From: CAVQBP01 sp964448105
GTDB taxonomy: Bacteria; Bacteroidota; Ignavibacteria; Ignavibacteriales; Ignavibacteriaceae
Assembly (NCBI GenBank): GCA_964448105.1
Contig: CAYUVK010000018.1
Span: forward strand, 1 to 59,856
DNA length: 59,856 nt
Reading direction: 5' to 3'
Part shown: positions 43,758-53,920 of the stretch, in pieces
How positions within the stretch are numbered: the stretch's first letter is position 1
How the letters are laid out: every line of letters begins with the position of its first letter
Translations under genes and position numbers: made by a program
The notes under the pieces: model-generated
The model's input: the letters and a program-made list of their open reading frames with translations, nothing else
Told to the model about the DNA's origin: nothing
Database searches by the model: none

Positions 43758-44274
43758 TTATTACTCCTTCCCCATTCAACAATAAGGTTGGTTTTGGGCA
43801 TAAAGTCATTTTTAGTTATATAACAAGTTTTGAAAAGGGAGCTATTTTTTTGGCTGTCGGGTTTTAACGAAATGTATTTCAAATCAAAATTTGACGGGAG
43901 ATTAATTACATATTCGGCTTCCCTTAAAGACTTTTTCCAATTTTGTGTCGTTGTAAGAATATATTCAGCTTGTTGAATTAGATTTTTTTGTTTATAAAAT
44001 GCTGTAAATTCAGAAGTATCTTTGGGTGGAGTTTTAATTGAAAAAAATACTCCTTCTTTACTTTTTGAATAATTTATTGGAATATTATTTTCATTCAGGA
44101 TTAATATACTATCCGGATAGAGATAATCTCTGTTTACAACAAATGGATAATAAAAAGATGTTACAATTTCCNNNNNNNNNNNNNNNNNNNNNNNNNNNNN
44201 NNNNNNNNNNNNNNNNNNNNNNNNNNNNNNNNNNNNNNNNNNNNNNNNNNNNNNNNNNNNNNNNNNNNNNNCAT
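43754..44274 (-). CDS. Exported protein of unknown function, N-terminus lost in a sequence gap
   Basis: The true start is very probably the ATG at 44274-44272, the three bases adjoining the gap, because a perfect GGAGGT Shine-Dalgarno lies 7 nt upstream (44287-44282). The frame extending further upstream from a TTG at 44314 would be spurious, as it translates the ribosome site itself. The N-terminal codons, probably a signal peptide, lie in the gap. About 139 aa are visible after it (FYYPFVVNRDYLYPDS...), with no recognised domain and a fairly beta-rich look. The stop overlaps the next start (ATGA), so both are one operon. Confidence 0.7.
44172..44271. other. Scaffold gap (100 N)
   Basis: Unlike the gaps at 16021 and 32353, the flanks share no obvious repeat. 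It removes the N-terminus of the gene at 43754-44274; true length unknown. Confidence 0.9.
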
Positions 44275-44501
44275 CTGTTCTACCTCCGTATAACGGGCAG
44301 GTCTTGCAAAACAAGCTTTTGTTTGTATTAATAATTTGCTTATTTTTGTAGGAAATTTTACTAGATTTATGATAGAATCAATAAAAATATCAGTTTACTA
44401 TTTTACACGTTCATTTTTTATAAGCGAATTCTTCCATTAGAATTTCCCCTTTCCCTTTCATTTCAAATTTATCAACTAATTAAAACCAAATAAAGTAAAT
44501 T

Positions 44502-46124
44502 ATGAGCAACTTAAAAGAAATAAATAGAAGAAGAACATTTGCAATTATTTCGCATCCTGATGCAGGGAAAACCACTTTAACAGAAAAATTGCTTTTATAC
44601 GGCGGAGCAGTCCAATTAGCGGGTTCAGTTACTGCAAGAAAGAATCAAAGAAAAGCTACTTCCGATTGGATGGAGCTTGAAAAGAAAAGAGGAATTTCTA
44701 TCAGCTCAACTGTACTTCAGTTTGATTATAAAGACTATAAAATAAATTTACTTGATACACCCGGACACGAAGATTTTTCTGAAGATACTTATAGAGTTCT
44801 AACAGCAGTTGATTCGGTTGTAATGGTTATAGATGCTGCGAAAGGAATTGAAGCCCAAACCCGAAAGCTTTTTGAAGTATGCCGTAAACGGGAGATTCCA
44901 ATTTTTACTTTTATGAATAAGCTGGATCGCCCAACTCTTGATCCGCTTATATTAATGGATGAACTGGAAAGTGTTTTGGGAATTCATGCTTACGCAATGA
45001 ATTATCCTTTGGGTACTGGTATAGATTTTAAAGGTGTTTATGATCGCCAAACAAATCAAGTTCATTTATTTGAGAAAACTACCGGCGGTGCTTTTAAAGC
45101 ACCTGTGGAAATCCACGACCCGGCGGGAGATTTTGTAAGAAATAAATTAAGTGAAGAAAATTACAATAAATTTGTCGAAGAAATTGAAATGCTGGATACT
45201 GCCGGTGCAGAATTTAATAGAGATGCTGTAATAAATGGGAAATTAACCCCGGTATTCTTTGGAAGCGCAATAAATAATTTTGGAATAGAACTATTGTTAA
45301 ACGGATTTCTTGATTACGCCCTTCCCCCTTCTCCAAGAGAGAGTTCCGAAGGAGTAATAAAACCGGAAGATAAAAGGTTCTCAGGATTTATATTTAAAAT
45401 TCAGGCCAATATGGATCCTAAGCATAGAGATAGAATTGCATTTATGCGTGTCTGCTCAGGAAAATTTGAAAGGGATATGCAGGCATTTCATCCTAAAACC
45501 GGGAAGAAAATACGCCTTTCAAATTCACAAAAATTATTTGGTCAGGAAAGGGAAACTGTAGATGAAGCTTTTGCAGGCGATATTATCGGATTTATAGGTA
45601 ATTCTAATTTCGGGATTGGTGATACTATTACAGATGATATAAATATTGTTTATAATGAAATTCCAAAATTCGCCCCCGAATATTTTGTATTTATGCATAA
45701 TCCGAATCCATCCAATTATAAAAAATTTAGGGACGGATTAGATCAGCTTTTGCAAGAAGGGGTTGTTCAATCTTTTTATATAAAAAACTCCGCACAAAAA
45801 ATTCAATTACTTGGTGCAGTTGGACCTTTGCAGTTTGAAGTAGTGCAATATAGACTGCATGATGAGTATGGTGCTGAATCAAGATTGGAACGAACAAACT
45901 GGAAAATATGCCGATGGATTTCACCTGAAATTACCAAAGAAATGCAGGCAGGTATTTTACTCCCTGCCGGTGCTGTGCGGGCTTACGAGACCGAAGAAAG
46001 AGAAGTAATTTTGTTTACTAGCGAATGGTCGCTTAATTATTTCAAAGAAAAAAATCCAAATATTGAATTAGGCGATATTCCGTTTGATAATGAAATAATA
46101 GAGATGAAAAAAACAGGAAGCTAA
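44502..46124 (+). CDS. prfC: Peptide chain release factor 3
   Basis: Translational GTPase that recycles RF1/RF2 from the ribosome. 540 aa. G1 AIISHPDAGKTTLTEKLLLYGG, G2 region around RGISISS, G3 LLDTPGHEDFSEDTYR, G4 FMNKLDRP, and the RF3-type DDINIVYNEIPKFAPEYF and LGAVGPLQFEVVQYRL blocks. Monocistronic. Confidence 0.97.
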   Translation: MSNLKEINRRRTFAIISHPDAGKTTLTEKLLLYGGAVQLAGSVTARKNQRKATSDWMELEKKRGISISSTVLQFDYKDYKINLLDTPGHEDFSEDTYRVLTAVDSVVMVIDAAKGIEAQTRKLFEVCRKREIPIFTFMNKLDRPTLDPLILMDELESVLGIHAYAMNYPLGTGIDFKGVYDRQTNQVHLFEKTTGGAFKAPVEIHDPAGDFVRNKLSEENYNKFVEEIEMLDTAGAEFNRDAVINGKLTPVFFGSAINNFGIELLLNGFLDYALPPSPRESSEGVIKPEDKRFSGFIFKIQANMDPKHRDRIAFMRVCSGKFERDMQAFHPKTGKKIRLSNSQKLFGQERETVDEAFAGDIIGFIGNSNFGIGDTITDDINIVYNEIPKFAPEYFVFMHNPNPSNYKKFRDGLDQLLQEGVVQSFYIKNSAQKIQLLGAVGPLQFEVVQYRLHDEYGAESRLERTNWKICRWISPEITKEMQAGILLPAGAVRAYETEEREVILFTSEWSLNYFKEKNPNIELGDIPFDNEIIEMKKTGS

Positions 46125-46359
46125 AAAAATCAAAATTTTCTATTATAATAATTAAAACCACTTTGTGAAATAAATAATTACTTTTGTTTTAACAACCCGG
46201 ATTAATTCGCTAGTTACTAAGAAAAAAACAGCATAACTCAACCGTTTCAATTTATTTACAAAAGGAAGACGGTTAACAAGCTAATTTACAAAACAGGTGA
46301 ATTATAATTTATTTTTTGAATAAACCTTCTCGTGCTTAGTCTTTTTATAAAATAAAATC

Positions 46360-48645
46360 ATGAATAAATTAAAAATACTTGCAATAATATTTTCCATATT
46401 TTTTATAAATTTTGCTTTTGCACAAGATGATAATATAAGTATTTATGGAAGAGTTGTTGATGCTCAGACTAAAAAGGTAATCCCATTTGCTAATGTTATT
46501 GTGATAGGAACTAATTATGGTGCTGCATCAAATGAAAACGGATATTACCAAATTGAACGACTTCCTTTTAACACCTACCAGCTAAGGGCTTCGGTAATCG
46601 GTTACAATTCAATTACAAAAACAGATGTAATTGTACAACCCGGCAAACCTGCAGAAATCAATTTCGAACTTATGGAAGAAGCAGTTCGGTTAGAAAATAT
46701 AATTGTTACCGGTGATTATTTTATACGAAATCCGTTGGAAGTTAATAGTGTAAAAAATTTTAATTACGAAGAAATCAGGAGAAGCCCCGGTGGTTTTGAA
46801 GATGTAGTGCGTGCACTTTCAATTTTACCCGGTGTAGCGCAGGCCGACGCCGGGAGAAATGATTTAATTGTACGCGGCGGTGCTCCTTCCGAAAATTTAT
46901 ATATGATTGATGGAATTGAAGTATCTAATATAAACCATTTCGGAGGTCAAGGTGTAGGCGGCGGGCCATTAAGTTATGTGAATCTGGATTTTGTTAAGGA
47001 GACTTCATTCTCAACGGGCGGATTCCCTGTTTTATATGGAGATAAGCTGTCATCCGTTCTTTCAATAAAACTAAGAGATGGAAGAGAGGACAAAATTGGC
47101 GGCAAGGGAACAATCTCAGCATCTCAGTTTGGTTTAAATCTTGAGGGACCAATTACAGAAAAATCAAATTTCATTTTTTCTGCTAGAAGAAGTTATCTCG
47201 ATTTCATTTTTAAAGCTGCCGGTTTTGCTTTTGTTCCCGAATATTATGATTTAATGTTTAAAGCAGATATAAATCCTCACGAAAAAGATAATATAAGCTT
47301 ATTACTCATAGGTGTATTTGATAATGTAAAATTTTTTAATAATACGGAAGAACAGCGTTTTGATAATTCACGTGTTCTTGGTTCCGATCAAACACAATAT
47401 ATAGCAGGAATAACTTACAGGCATTTAATTGACAACGGATTTTTTAATATAATATTAAGCAGAAATTCTGTCAGCTACAACAGCAGGCAAAGTGATATAC
47501 AGCTTAATCCGATTTTTTTAAATAAATCGATCGAAGAAGAAAATTCATTACGTGCAGAACTTATTTATAAATTGTCGGATAAATCTGAAATAAATATCGG
47601 AGGTACAGCTAAGTTAATAGAAGCCGATTATGATATTCTTTTTCCAACGTTTATAACTACTTTCGGTGATACTCTTCCGGTTTCTAATTTTAATAACAAA
47701 AATACCTATACAAAATTCGGTGCATATTTTAATTATAACAGACTGCTGTTTAATAAGCTTAATTTTAATTTGGGTTTGCGTTCAGATGTTTTTTCAGCAA
47801 TAAACAACAGTTTCAGCTTAAGTCCTAGGGCTTCATTCTCATATAAATTAACTGAAATTACTAACATAAACTTTAGCACCGGAATCTATCATCAATCACC
47901 TTCATATATCTGGCTAGAGGCTTTTGAAAGCAATAAGAAATTAAAGATGATTAAAGTAAACCAATATATATTAGGTTTTGATCACAAATTATCTGCAGAT
48001 GCCCTTCTGAAAGTTGAAGGTTTTTATAAAAAATATTCTGACTATCCGTCGAGTAAAATAAGGCCTTATTTAGTTCTCTCAAATACCGGCGCAGGATTTG
48101 AAGGCGGTGAAGGAAATTTTGCATCATTCGGGTTAGAACCTTTACTCGATGCAGGTTCCGGTAATACACGCGGTGTGGAATTATCAATACAAAAGAAATT
48201 ATCCGATGTACCTTATTATGGATTACTTAGTTTAACATATAGTAAATCAGATTATGTTCCTTTGGATGGTGTTAAGCGGCCGGGTAGTTATGATCAAAAC
48301 TGGCTGTTTAATTTAAGCGGCGGATATAAAATTGATGAATTCTGGGAGGTAAGCACGAGATTCAGATTTGCCTCCGGAAGTCCATATACCCCTTTTAATT
48401 CTGACGGCACACAGAGCGTTGCTAATTATAATTCAAGAAGGCTCAAATCAACTCACAGCCTGGATATCCGGGCAGATAAACGCTGGTATTTTTCAGGATG
48501 GACCTTAATCACTTACCTTGATATTCAAAATATTTATAACAGAAAAAATTCTACATCGCTCAGATGGGATTCTCGCGAAAACCGTATTGACGAAACATCT
48601 TCGATAGGAATTCTGCCATCAATCGGAATTAGTGCGGAGTTTTAA
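46360..48645 (+). CDS. TonB-dependent outer-membrane receptor with carboxypeptidase-regulatory-like N-domain
   Basis: 761 aa. Signal peptide MNKLKILAIIFSIFFINFAFA, then CarboxypepD_reg-like domain (ISIYGRVVDAQTKKVIPFANVIV, ASNENGYYQIERLPFNTYQL), plug domain (SILPGVAQADAGRNDLIVRGGAPSENLYMIDGIEV) and a 22-strand-type barrel ending in a C-terminal Phe (SIGISAEF). Imports a ligand across the outer membrane using TonB energy; no SusD or siderophore genes nearby, so the ligand is unknown. Confidence 0.92.
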   Translation: MNKLKILAIIFSIFFINFAFAQDDNISIYGRVVDAQTKKVIPFANVIVIGTNYGAASNENGYYQIERLPFNTYQLRASVIGYNSITKTDVIVQPGKPAEINFELMEEAVRLENIIVTGDYFIRNPLEVNSVKNFNYEEIRRSPGGFEDVVRALSILPGVAQADAGRNDLIVRGGAPSENLYMIDGIEVSNINHFGGQGVGGGPLSYVNLDFVKETSFSTGGFPVLYGDKLSSVLSIKLRDGREDKIGGKGTISASQFGLNLEGPITEKSNFIFSARRSYLDFIFKAAGFAFVPEYYDLMFKADINPHEKDNISLLLIGVFDNVKFFNNTEEQRFDNSRVLGSDQTQYIAGITYRHLIDNGFFNIILSRNSVSYNSRQSDIQLNPIFLNKSIEEENSLRAELIYKLSDKSEINIGGTAKLIEADYDILFPTFITTFGDTLPVSNFNNKNTYTKFGAYFNYNRLLFNKLNFNLGLRSDVFSAINNSFSLSPRASFSYKLTEITNINFSTGIYHQSPSYIWLEAFESNKKLKMIKVNQYILGFDHKLSADALLKVEGFYKKYSDYPSSKIRPYLVLSNTGAGFEGGEGNFASFGLEPLLDAGSGNTRGVELSIQKKLSDVPYYGLLSLTYSKSDYVPLDGVKRPGSYDQNWLFNLSGGYKIDEFWEVSTRFRFASGSPYTPFNSDGTQSVANYNSRRLKSTHSLDIRADKRWYFSGWTLITYLDIQNIYNRKNSTSLRWDSRENRIDETSSIGILPSIGISAEF

Positions 48646-48705
48646 ATCCAATTCAACCTTTTTTTAGTATTTTAATTAACAATGTTAATAATGATTTAAT
48701 TTAAC

Positions 48706-49356
48706 ATGCATGAAATACTAAAACAATTTCCTTCTATTACTCCTTACTTGAAAACTGTTTTACCATATATTCATCAATATGGTTACTGGGCAATATTCTT
48801 TGCAATATTCCTCGAAGATTTTGGATTGCCTATGCCTGGAGAAACTGTGCTTGTAATTTGTTCTTTATTTGCTGCGCTTGGAGAATTGAATCTCATATTA
48901 GTTGGTATTTTAGGATTTTCCGGTGCTGTACTTGGCGATAATACAGGTTTTGCAATTGGTCTTTATTGCGGAAGGAAAATAATTTTAAAATGGGGAAAGT
49001 ATGTTTTTCTGAATGAGAAACTATTAAATAAATTTGAAAATTTTTTTAATAGATATGGTAGAAAAATAGTAGCGGTAGCACGTTTTATTCAGGGTCTCAG
49101 GCAGTTTAACGGAATAATCGCAGGCATCAGTGAAATGAAATGGAAGAAATTTATATTATTTAATATGATTGGTGCTGCACTTTGGGTCGGTTTATGGGTT
49201 GGAACTGCTTCATTTTTAAGTAATAATAAACATTTGCTCGTTGAATTCATAAAAAAGTCGGAATATATTTTCCCTTTAATTTTTCTAACACCTTTTTTAA
49301 TCGAAGGATTATACAGATTAACAAAGAAAATAATTAAAAATTTGCGGGAGACTTAA
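48706..49356 (+). CDS. DedA-family membrane protein
   Basis: 216 aa. DedA/SNARE-associated family: YWAIFFAIFLEDFGLPMPGETVLV, the GDNTGFAIGLYCGR and FNRYGRKIVAVARFIQGLRQFNGIIAGISEMKW blocks with the conserved acidic and arginine residues in the re-entrant loops. Members act in lipid flipping and membrane homeostasis. Convergent with the CPBP gene, 7 bp apart. Confidence 0.92.
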   Translation: MHEILKQFPSITPYLKTVLPYIHQYGYWAIFFAIFLEDFGLPMPGETVLVICSLFAALGELNLILVGILGFSGAVLGDNTGFAIGLYCGRKIILKWGKYVFLNEKLLNKFENFFNRYGRKIVAVARFIQGLRQFNGIIAGISEMKWKKFILFNMIGAALWVGLWVGTASFLSNNKHLLVEFIKKSEYIFPLIFLTPFLIEGLYRLTKKIIKNLRET

Positions 49357-49363
49357 ATTTTAT

Positions 49364-50077
49364 CTAATGAACAGCACCCAGCGCTAAAGCTAAAAATCCA
49401 AAAGCACCAAAAACAAAATGTATTATAATTGATATTGTTGTATTCTTTCTAATCTGAACAATTNNNNNNNNNNTAAAAAATATTGGAATGGCTGAGAAAA
49501 CAAGATTATAGCCCATTGGTATATGAAATATCGACCAGAGACCTCCATGAATCAGCCAGGTCCATTTCTTATTAAGAAGTTCCTGCCTCGGTTGAATATA
49601 ACCTCTCCATAAAAATTCCTCTCCGAATATATTGAAAAAGAAAAAGATCGGCCAAATATATAATATCAAGAAATATTTGTCGCTTAAAGGCATATTTTTG
49701 AAAAAGAAAGGAGTTGCATCAATTCTAAACTCCGGTAAGATGATTTTAGCAATGAGGAACGAAGCCAGGGATAATGCAATAAAACCGCCAATCGTCCAAT
49801 GCACATCTACTTTGTTAAGTTTTTTTATTCTCATCCTGGTGAAAATATCTTTTACTTTAGAAGAATCTATATCCCTTATGCTTAAATAAATTGCACCGAA
49901 AAACATTGGCATTAATACAATACACCCAACACTAATAAAATAAATAATTTCAATAGGTACATTTTTATAGTTATTATTTAATATAGGGATTACAATCCGG
50001 CAGGCAATATAGTTCAGAATAGTAGGTATTCCGAACAGCAATATTAATTTAAGCCAGTTAAGAGGTTTAATTTTCAA
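49364..50077 (-). CDS. CPBP-family intramembrane protease (CAAX-like), with a small sequence gap
   Basis: About 237 aa starting at a TTG. Multi-pass membrane protein with the family's motif 1 EEFLWRGYI (Glu-Glu-x3-Arg) and motif 2 IFHIPMG (Phe-His), then a third histidine in IIIHFVFGAFGF. Ten N at 49464-49473 interrupt the frame without shifting it. Role unknown: glutamic-type intramembrane protease or inactive homologue. Confidence 0.85.
   Translation of the reverse strand: MKIKPLNWLKLILLFGIPTILNYIACRIVIPILNNNYKNVPIEIIYFISVGCIVLMPMFFGAIYLSIRDIDSSKVKDIFTRMRIKKLNKVDVHWTIGGFIALSLASFLIAKIILPEFRIDATPFFFKNMPLSDKYFLILYIWPIFFFFNIFGEEFLWRGYIQPRQELLNKKWTWLIHGGLWSIFHIPMGYNLVFSAIPIFFXXXXIVQIRKNTTISIIIHFVFGAFGFLALALGAVH
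49464..49473. other. Ten-N gap in the CPBP protease gene
   Basis: Short unresolved run inside the coding frame; the frame is retained on both sides. Confidence 0.9.
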
Positions 50078-50157
50078 TAAAATTTTGTTATAATTTATTC
50101 TAAAATAAATATCTAAATACTAAGAATGAAGTTGTAGTACGAATTGAATGGAATTTT

Positions 50158-50382
50158 TTAAGTGCTGATAATATGAAATTTCTTTGTGTTATGGATGATA
50201 TAGTCCTCTGCCTGATCTTTATTACTGAACTTTAAAGTTTTTCTCCTATTCACAATGCTAAACATATAATGTTTTTCCACAATAATAAATTCATTTTCAT
50301 TTATTTCATACAATTTAAACGACTTTCTCCCTTCTTTTATACCGAATAACATTTTAAATTTTTGTTCAACCGGTTCTTTCAT
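50158..50382 (-). CDS. 74-aa hypothetical protein
   Basis: Charged, no signal peptide or helix. GTGAGGATAAATG gives a reasonable ribosome site for the ATG at 50382. Composition (YEINENEFIIVEKHYMFSIV) looks like a small beta-rich protein. Family not recognised. Confidence 0.6.
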   Translation of the reverse strand: MKEPVEQKFKMLFGIKEGRKSFKLYEINENEFIIVEKHYMFSIVNRRKTLKFSNKDQAEDYIIHNTKKFHIIST

Positions 50383-50649
50383 TTATCCTCACTTTTATTT
50401 GTATTCTTACAGTTAATATTGTTATGTATTATTTTATTAAATAAATATTTAATATAAATTGTTTTACTTTGAACCATGATGAGAAATTAATGCAAGAATT
50501 TCAATTTTGCATAATTTATCCTAATTTTATTGAAATTGAAATGATAGGCTTCACACGTTCCCTAAATATTAAAGGATAGTGATTCTATTAAACTTTATTA
50601 AATAAGCAATGCATGGAATGAAAAGGAATGATTAATAGATGATTAGAGA

Positions 50650-51630
50650 TCAATTTTTCCTGTTGATTACAAAATCAACAAGTGCTTCTAGAGCTGTTTT
50701 AGCAGGTGATTCCGGAAAATTTTTTAGAGATTCTTTAGCTTTCAAAGAATAATCACAGGCTGTTCCTGAAGCATATTCTATACCCTTATTTTTCCGGACA
50801 AATTCTATGACTTTTTTAATATTCTCTTTCTTGCTTCCATCTTTAATCAGTTTCTTAATTATTTGTGCTTCTCCTTTATCAACTTGATTTAAAGAATAAA
50901 TTAAAGGTAGAGTAATTTTCTTCTCTTTAATATCCCCTCCTACCGGTTTTCCAATAAGACTGAATGCACCATCATAATCTAAAATATCGTCTCTTATCTG
51001 GAAAGCTATTCCCAAATTTGTTCCGAAGTTTTTCATTGCTTCGTGCTGTTCCTTGTTATCGGTAGTGCTTAGAGCACCTATCTGGCAGCATGTTTCCAGT
51101 AATGAAGCAGTTTTATCGGAAATCACTTTAAAATAAGTTCCCTCATCAATATTTAATTTTCTTGTTTTCTGGATTTGCAATAGTTCGCCTTCCGACATAC
51201 GTTTAACAGTATTAGTAATTACACCGAGAAAGTCATAATCTTTTCCGTCAACAGCGATCATTAAACCGCGGGATAAAAGATAGTCTCCCATAAGAACAGC
51301 AGCTTTATTTTTAAAAATAGCATTTATTGACCAGAATCCCCTTCTTTTATCTGCGTTATCAACAACATCATCATGAACTAATGTTGCCGTATGAAGTAAT
51401 TCTACAAGTACAGCACCACGGTAAGTCCGGTCATTAATTTCCCCGGCTACTTTTGCGCTCAATAAAACCAAAAGCGGGCGGATCTTCTTCCCTTTTTGCC
51501 TAAGAATATATCGGGCAATCAAATCAACCAAACCGACTTTTGACTTCATTGACTGCTTAAAAATTTCATTAAATTTTTCTAATTCTGAATTAATTGGTTG
51601 GCTTATTTGAGATAGATCTTTGCTAATCAA
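50650..51630 (-). CDS. Long-chain polyprenyl diphosphate synthase
   Basis: 326 aa. Makes the prenyl chain of quinones from IPP and an allylic primer. First aspartate-rich motif LVHDDVVDNADKRRG and second QIRDDILDYDG are intact; GRL-K-R-PLLVL-type start is seen as KKIRPLLVLLSAKVAG. The TTG start overlaps the tatC stop as TTGA, coupling the two. Chain length is not readable by eye. Confidence 0.93.
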   Translation of the reverse strand: MISKDLSQISQPINSELEKFNEIFKQSMKSKVGLVDLIARYILRQKGKKIRPLLVLLSAKVAGEINDRTYRGAVLVELLHTATLVHDDVVDNADKRRGFWSINAIFKNKAAVLMGDYLLSRGLMIAVDGKDYDFLGVITNTVKRMSEGELLQIQKTRKLNIDEGTYFKVISDKTASLLETCCQIGALSTTDNKEQHEAMKNFGTNLGIAFQIRDDILDYDGAFSLIGKPVGGDIKEKKITLPLIYSLNQVDKGEAQIIKKLIKDGSKKENIKKVIEFVRKNKGIEYASGTACDYSLKAKESLKNFPESPAKTALEALVDFVINRKN

Positions 51631-52394
51631 TTTTTTCTTAGGGATAGTTTCGAAATTAATATACTTATTTCATATAATAAAACCAATGGAACTGCTAAGA
51701 CGATCTGTGAAACCGGGTCGGTCCCGGGAGTTAACACTGCAGCTAAAACCATAATTATTACAATTGCATGTTTTCTGTATTTTATCATAAATTTAGGAGT
51801 TAATATTCCTAATTTTGTTAAAAAGAATGAGATCATAGGAAGTTCAAAAACTACACCAGATGCTAACATTACACTAATAATAATATTAAAATACTCATCA
51901 ATTGCAAACTCATTTTTAATTGCTGAAGTACCAAACTGAGTGGCAAACTTCAAAGTTAAAGGAAGCATTCCAAAGTAAGCAAAAACTATCCCGATTATAA
52001 AACATACGGACGAAAAAATTACAATAGAAGTAATATATTTCCGTTCTTTATGTCTCAATGCAGGTGAAATAAATTTCCAGAATTGGTAGAAAATATTTGG
52101 AATGCTTAAAACGACTCCTCCAATAATTGCTATTTCAAAATAGAGGAAGAGTTGTCCAAAGGGTTTTAAGTTTTGAAGAGAGGCACCTGCGTCGCGTGCA
52201 GGTTTTAATAAAACAACATCAACTAAATAATCAATAAAAATCCAGCAAATTATGGTTCCGACAACAAGACCGATTAATGAATAAATTATCCTCCATCTCA
52301 GCTCTTCGAGATGCTCGAGGAAAGTCATCTCAGCTCCGGCTTCCTCCTCTTGTTCAGCATTATCATTTTGGTTAACAGTATCTTGAGAGGCCAC
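51627..52394 (-). CDS. tatC: Sec-independent protein translocase subunit TatC
   Basis: 255 aa from a GTG start. Six helices, with the N-terminal MTFLEHLEELRWRIIYSL (twin-arginine-binding Glu region), FWKFISPALRHKERKY, and PGTDPVSQIVLAVPLVLLYEISI. Core receptor of the Tat pathway for folded proteins. tatA/tatB are not nearby. An acidic cytoplasmic extension (NQNDNAEQEEEAG) precedes the first helix. Confidence 0.95.
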   Translation of the reverse strand: MASQDTVNQNDNAEQEEEAGAEMTFLEHLEELRWRIIYSLIGLVVGTIICWIFIDYLVDVVLLKPARDAGASLQNLKPFGQLFLYFEIAIIGGVVLSIPNIFYQFWKFISPALRHKERKYITSIVIFSSVCFIIGIVFAYFGMLPLTLKFATQFGTSAIKNEFAIDEYFNIIISVMLASGVVFELPMISFFLTKLGILTPKFMIKYRKHAIVIIMVLAAVLTPGTDPVSQIVLAVPLVLLYEISILISKLSLRKN

Positions 52395-52403
52395 GATTTT
52401 AAA

Positions 52404-53699
52404 TTAATTTAACCCGGAATATAATGGAAATTCCGAGCAAAGGTTTTTAACATCAGATTTAACATTTTCTAAAGACTTTTGATCATCTATATTGGATACA
52501 ACCCTATTAATAAATTCAGCAATCTTTTTCATTTCGTTTTCTTTCATACCGCGAGTTGTTGCTGCTGGCGTACCAATCCTAATCCCGCTAGTTACAAAAG
52601 GACTCCTTTCGTCAAATGGGACCATATTTTTATTGACTGTGATTCCGGCTTCTCCCAATGCATTTTCAGCTTGCTTCCCGGTTATATTTTTATTCGTTAA
52701 ATCAATAAGCATTAAATGATTATCTGTTCCGCCGGAAATAATATCAAAATCATACTTAATTAATTCTTGAGCAAGGGTTTTAGTGTTTTTGATAACCTGT
52801 TCGGCATAATCTTTAAAAGAATCTTCAAGAGCTTCACCAAAAGCAACAGCTTTTGCCATTATAATATGCATTAAAGGACCGCCTTGTATTCCAGGCATAA
52901 CTGTAGAATCTATAAGCTCAGACATCATCTTAATTCTATCACCTTTAGGTGTTTTAACTCCCAATCTATTTTCTGTGTCTTTCCCAATAAGTATAATGCC
53001 GCCCCTGGGTCCACGCAAAGTTTTGTGAGTAGTAGAAGTAACAACATCGCAATATGGAAGAGGGTTATCTAAAAGTCCTTTAGCAATTAATCCTGCAGGA
53101 TGAGCCATATCGCAAATCAAAAATGCACCAACAGAATCAGCTATTTGTCTAAACTTTTTATAATCCCATTCCCTTGAATAAGCGCTTGCTCCTGTTACAA
53201 TCATTTTAGGTTTTTCTTTCTTAGCTAAATCTTCTATAATATTGTAATCCAATGATTTAGTTTCTTTATTTAATGTATATCCTATTGCTTTATATAATTT
53301 TCCCGAAAAATTAACAGGAGAGCCATGTGTTAAATGTCCACCATGAGCTAAGCTTAAACCTAAGAATTTATCGCCAGGCTTAAGTAATGTCATAAAAACG
53401 GCCATATTTGCTTGTGAACCACTATGCGGCTGTACATTTACATATTCAGCATTAAATAATTTTTTTAACCTTTCTCTTGCGATATTCTCTGCCAAATCTA
53501 CATATTCGCAACCACCATAATATCTTTTCCCTGGATATCCTTCTGCATATTTATTTGTTAAAACAGTCCCATCCGCCTCTAAAACTGCCCGGCTTACAAA
53601 ATTCTCGGAGGCAATTAATTCAAGGTATTCCTGCTGTCGATTTATTTCAAGGGTTAATGCATTATAAATTTCTTTATCCTTATTCAGATGTTCGTACAT
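52404..53699 (-). CDS. glyA: Serine hydroxymethyltransferase
   Basis: PLP enzyme, 431 aa, converting serine and tetrahydrofolate to glycine and 5,10-methylene-THF. Seen: ELIASENFVSRAVLEADG, NKYAEGYPGKRYYGGCEYVD, DMAHPAGLIAKG and the Schiff-base lysine in TSTTHKTLRGPRGG. Starts the three-gene run glyA-tatC-prenyl synthase; tatC begins 10 bp after it. Confidence 0.97.
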   Translation of the reverse strand: MYEHLNKDKEIYNALTLEINRQQEYLELIASENFVSRAVLEADGTVLTNKYAEGYPGKRYYGGCEYVDLAENIARERLKKLFNAEYVNVQPHSGSQANMAVFMTLLKPGDKFLGLSLAHGGHLTHGSPVNFSGKLYKAIGYTLNKETKSLDYNIIEDLAKKEKPKMIVTGASAYSREWDYKKFRQIADSVGAFLICDMAHPAGLIAKGLLDNPLPYCDVVTSTTHKTLRGPRGGIILIGKDTENRLGVKTPKGDRIKMMSELIDSTVMPGIQGGPLMHIIMAKAVAFGEALEDSFKDYAEQVIKNTKTLAQELIKYDFDIISGGTDNHLMLIDLTNKNITGKQAENALGEAGITVNKNMVPFDERSPFVTSGIRIGTPAATTRGMKENEMKKIAEFINRVVSNIDDQKSLENVKSDVKNLCSEFPLYSGLN

Positions 53700-53824
53700 T
53701 TATTACACTTCGGTTTTTATTTTGGAATTTTTATTTAGATATCAAAATTAAATAAAAAGGATTTTGAAATGAAATTTAACATGAAATAATTTATTCTTAT
53801 AATTTATTCTTACAAGTCATTTAA

Positions 53825-53865
53825 TTAAAAGAAAAGGTTTCACAGCTATTAGCTTTGAAACCCTT
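53825..53865 (-). terminator. Terminator of the glgA-to-TPR operon
   Basis: Long hairpin AAAGGTTTCA.AGCT / AGCT.TGAAACCCTTT (53832-53865) with an ATT loop. On the minus strand it is followed by TTTTCTTTTAATT, a good U-tract. Located 56 bp past the TPR gene. Confidence 0.8.
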
Positions 53866-53920
53866 TATATAAATGAAAATATCTATTAAAAATCATTTAA
53901 ATGAATATAAAAGTACAACT

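Noticed and set aside
44275..44314. N-terminal codons from a TTG at 44314 for the gap-interrupted gene
   Set aside because: The region contains the Shine-Dalgarno sequence and spacer of the real ATG at 44274; the cysteine-rich translation is an artefact.
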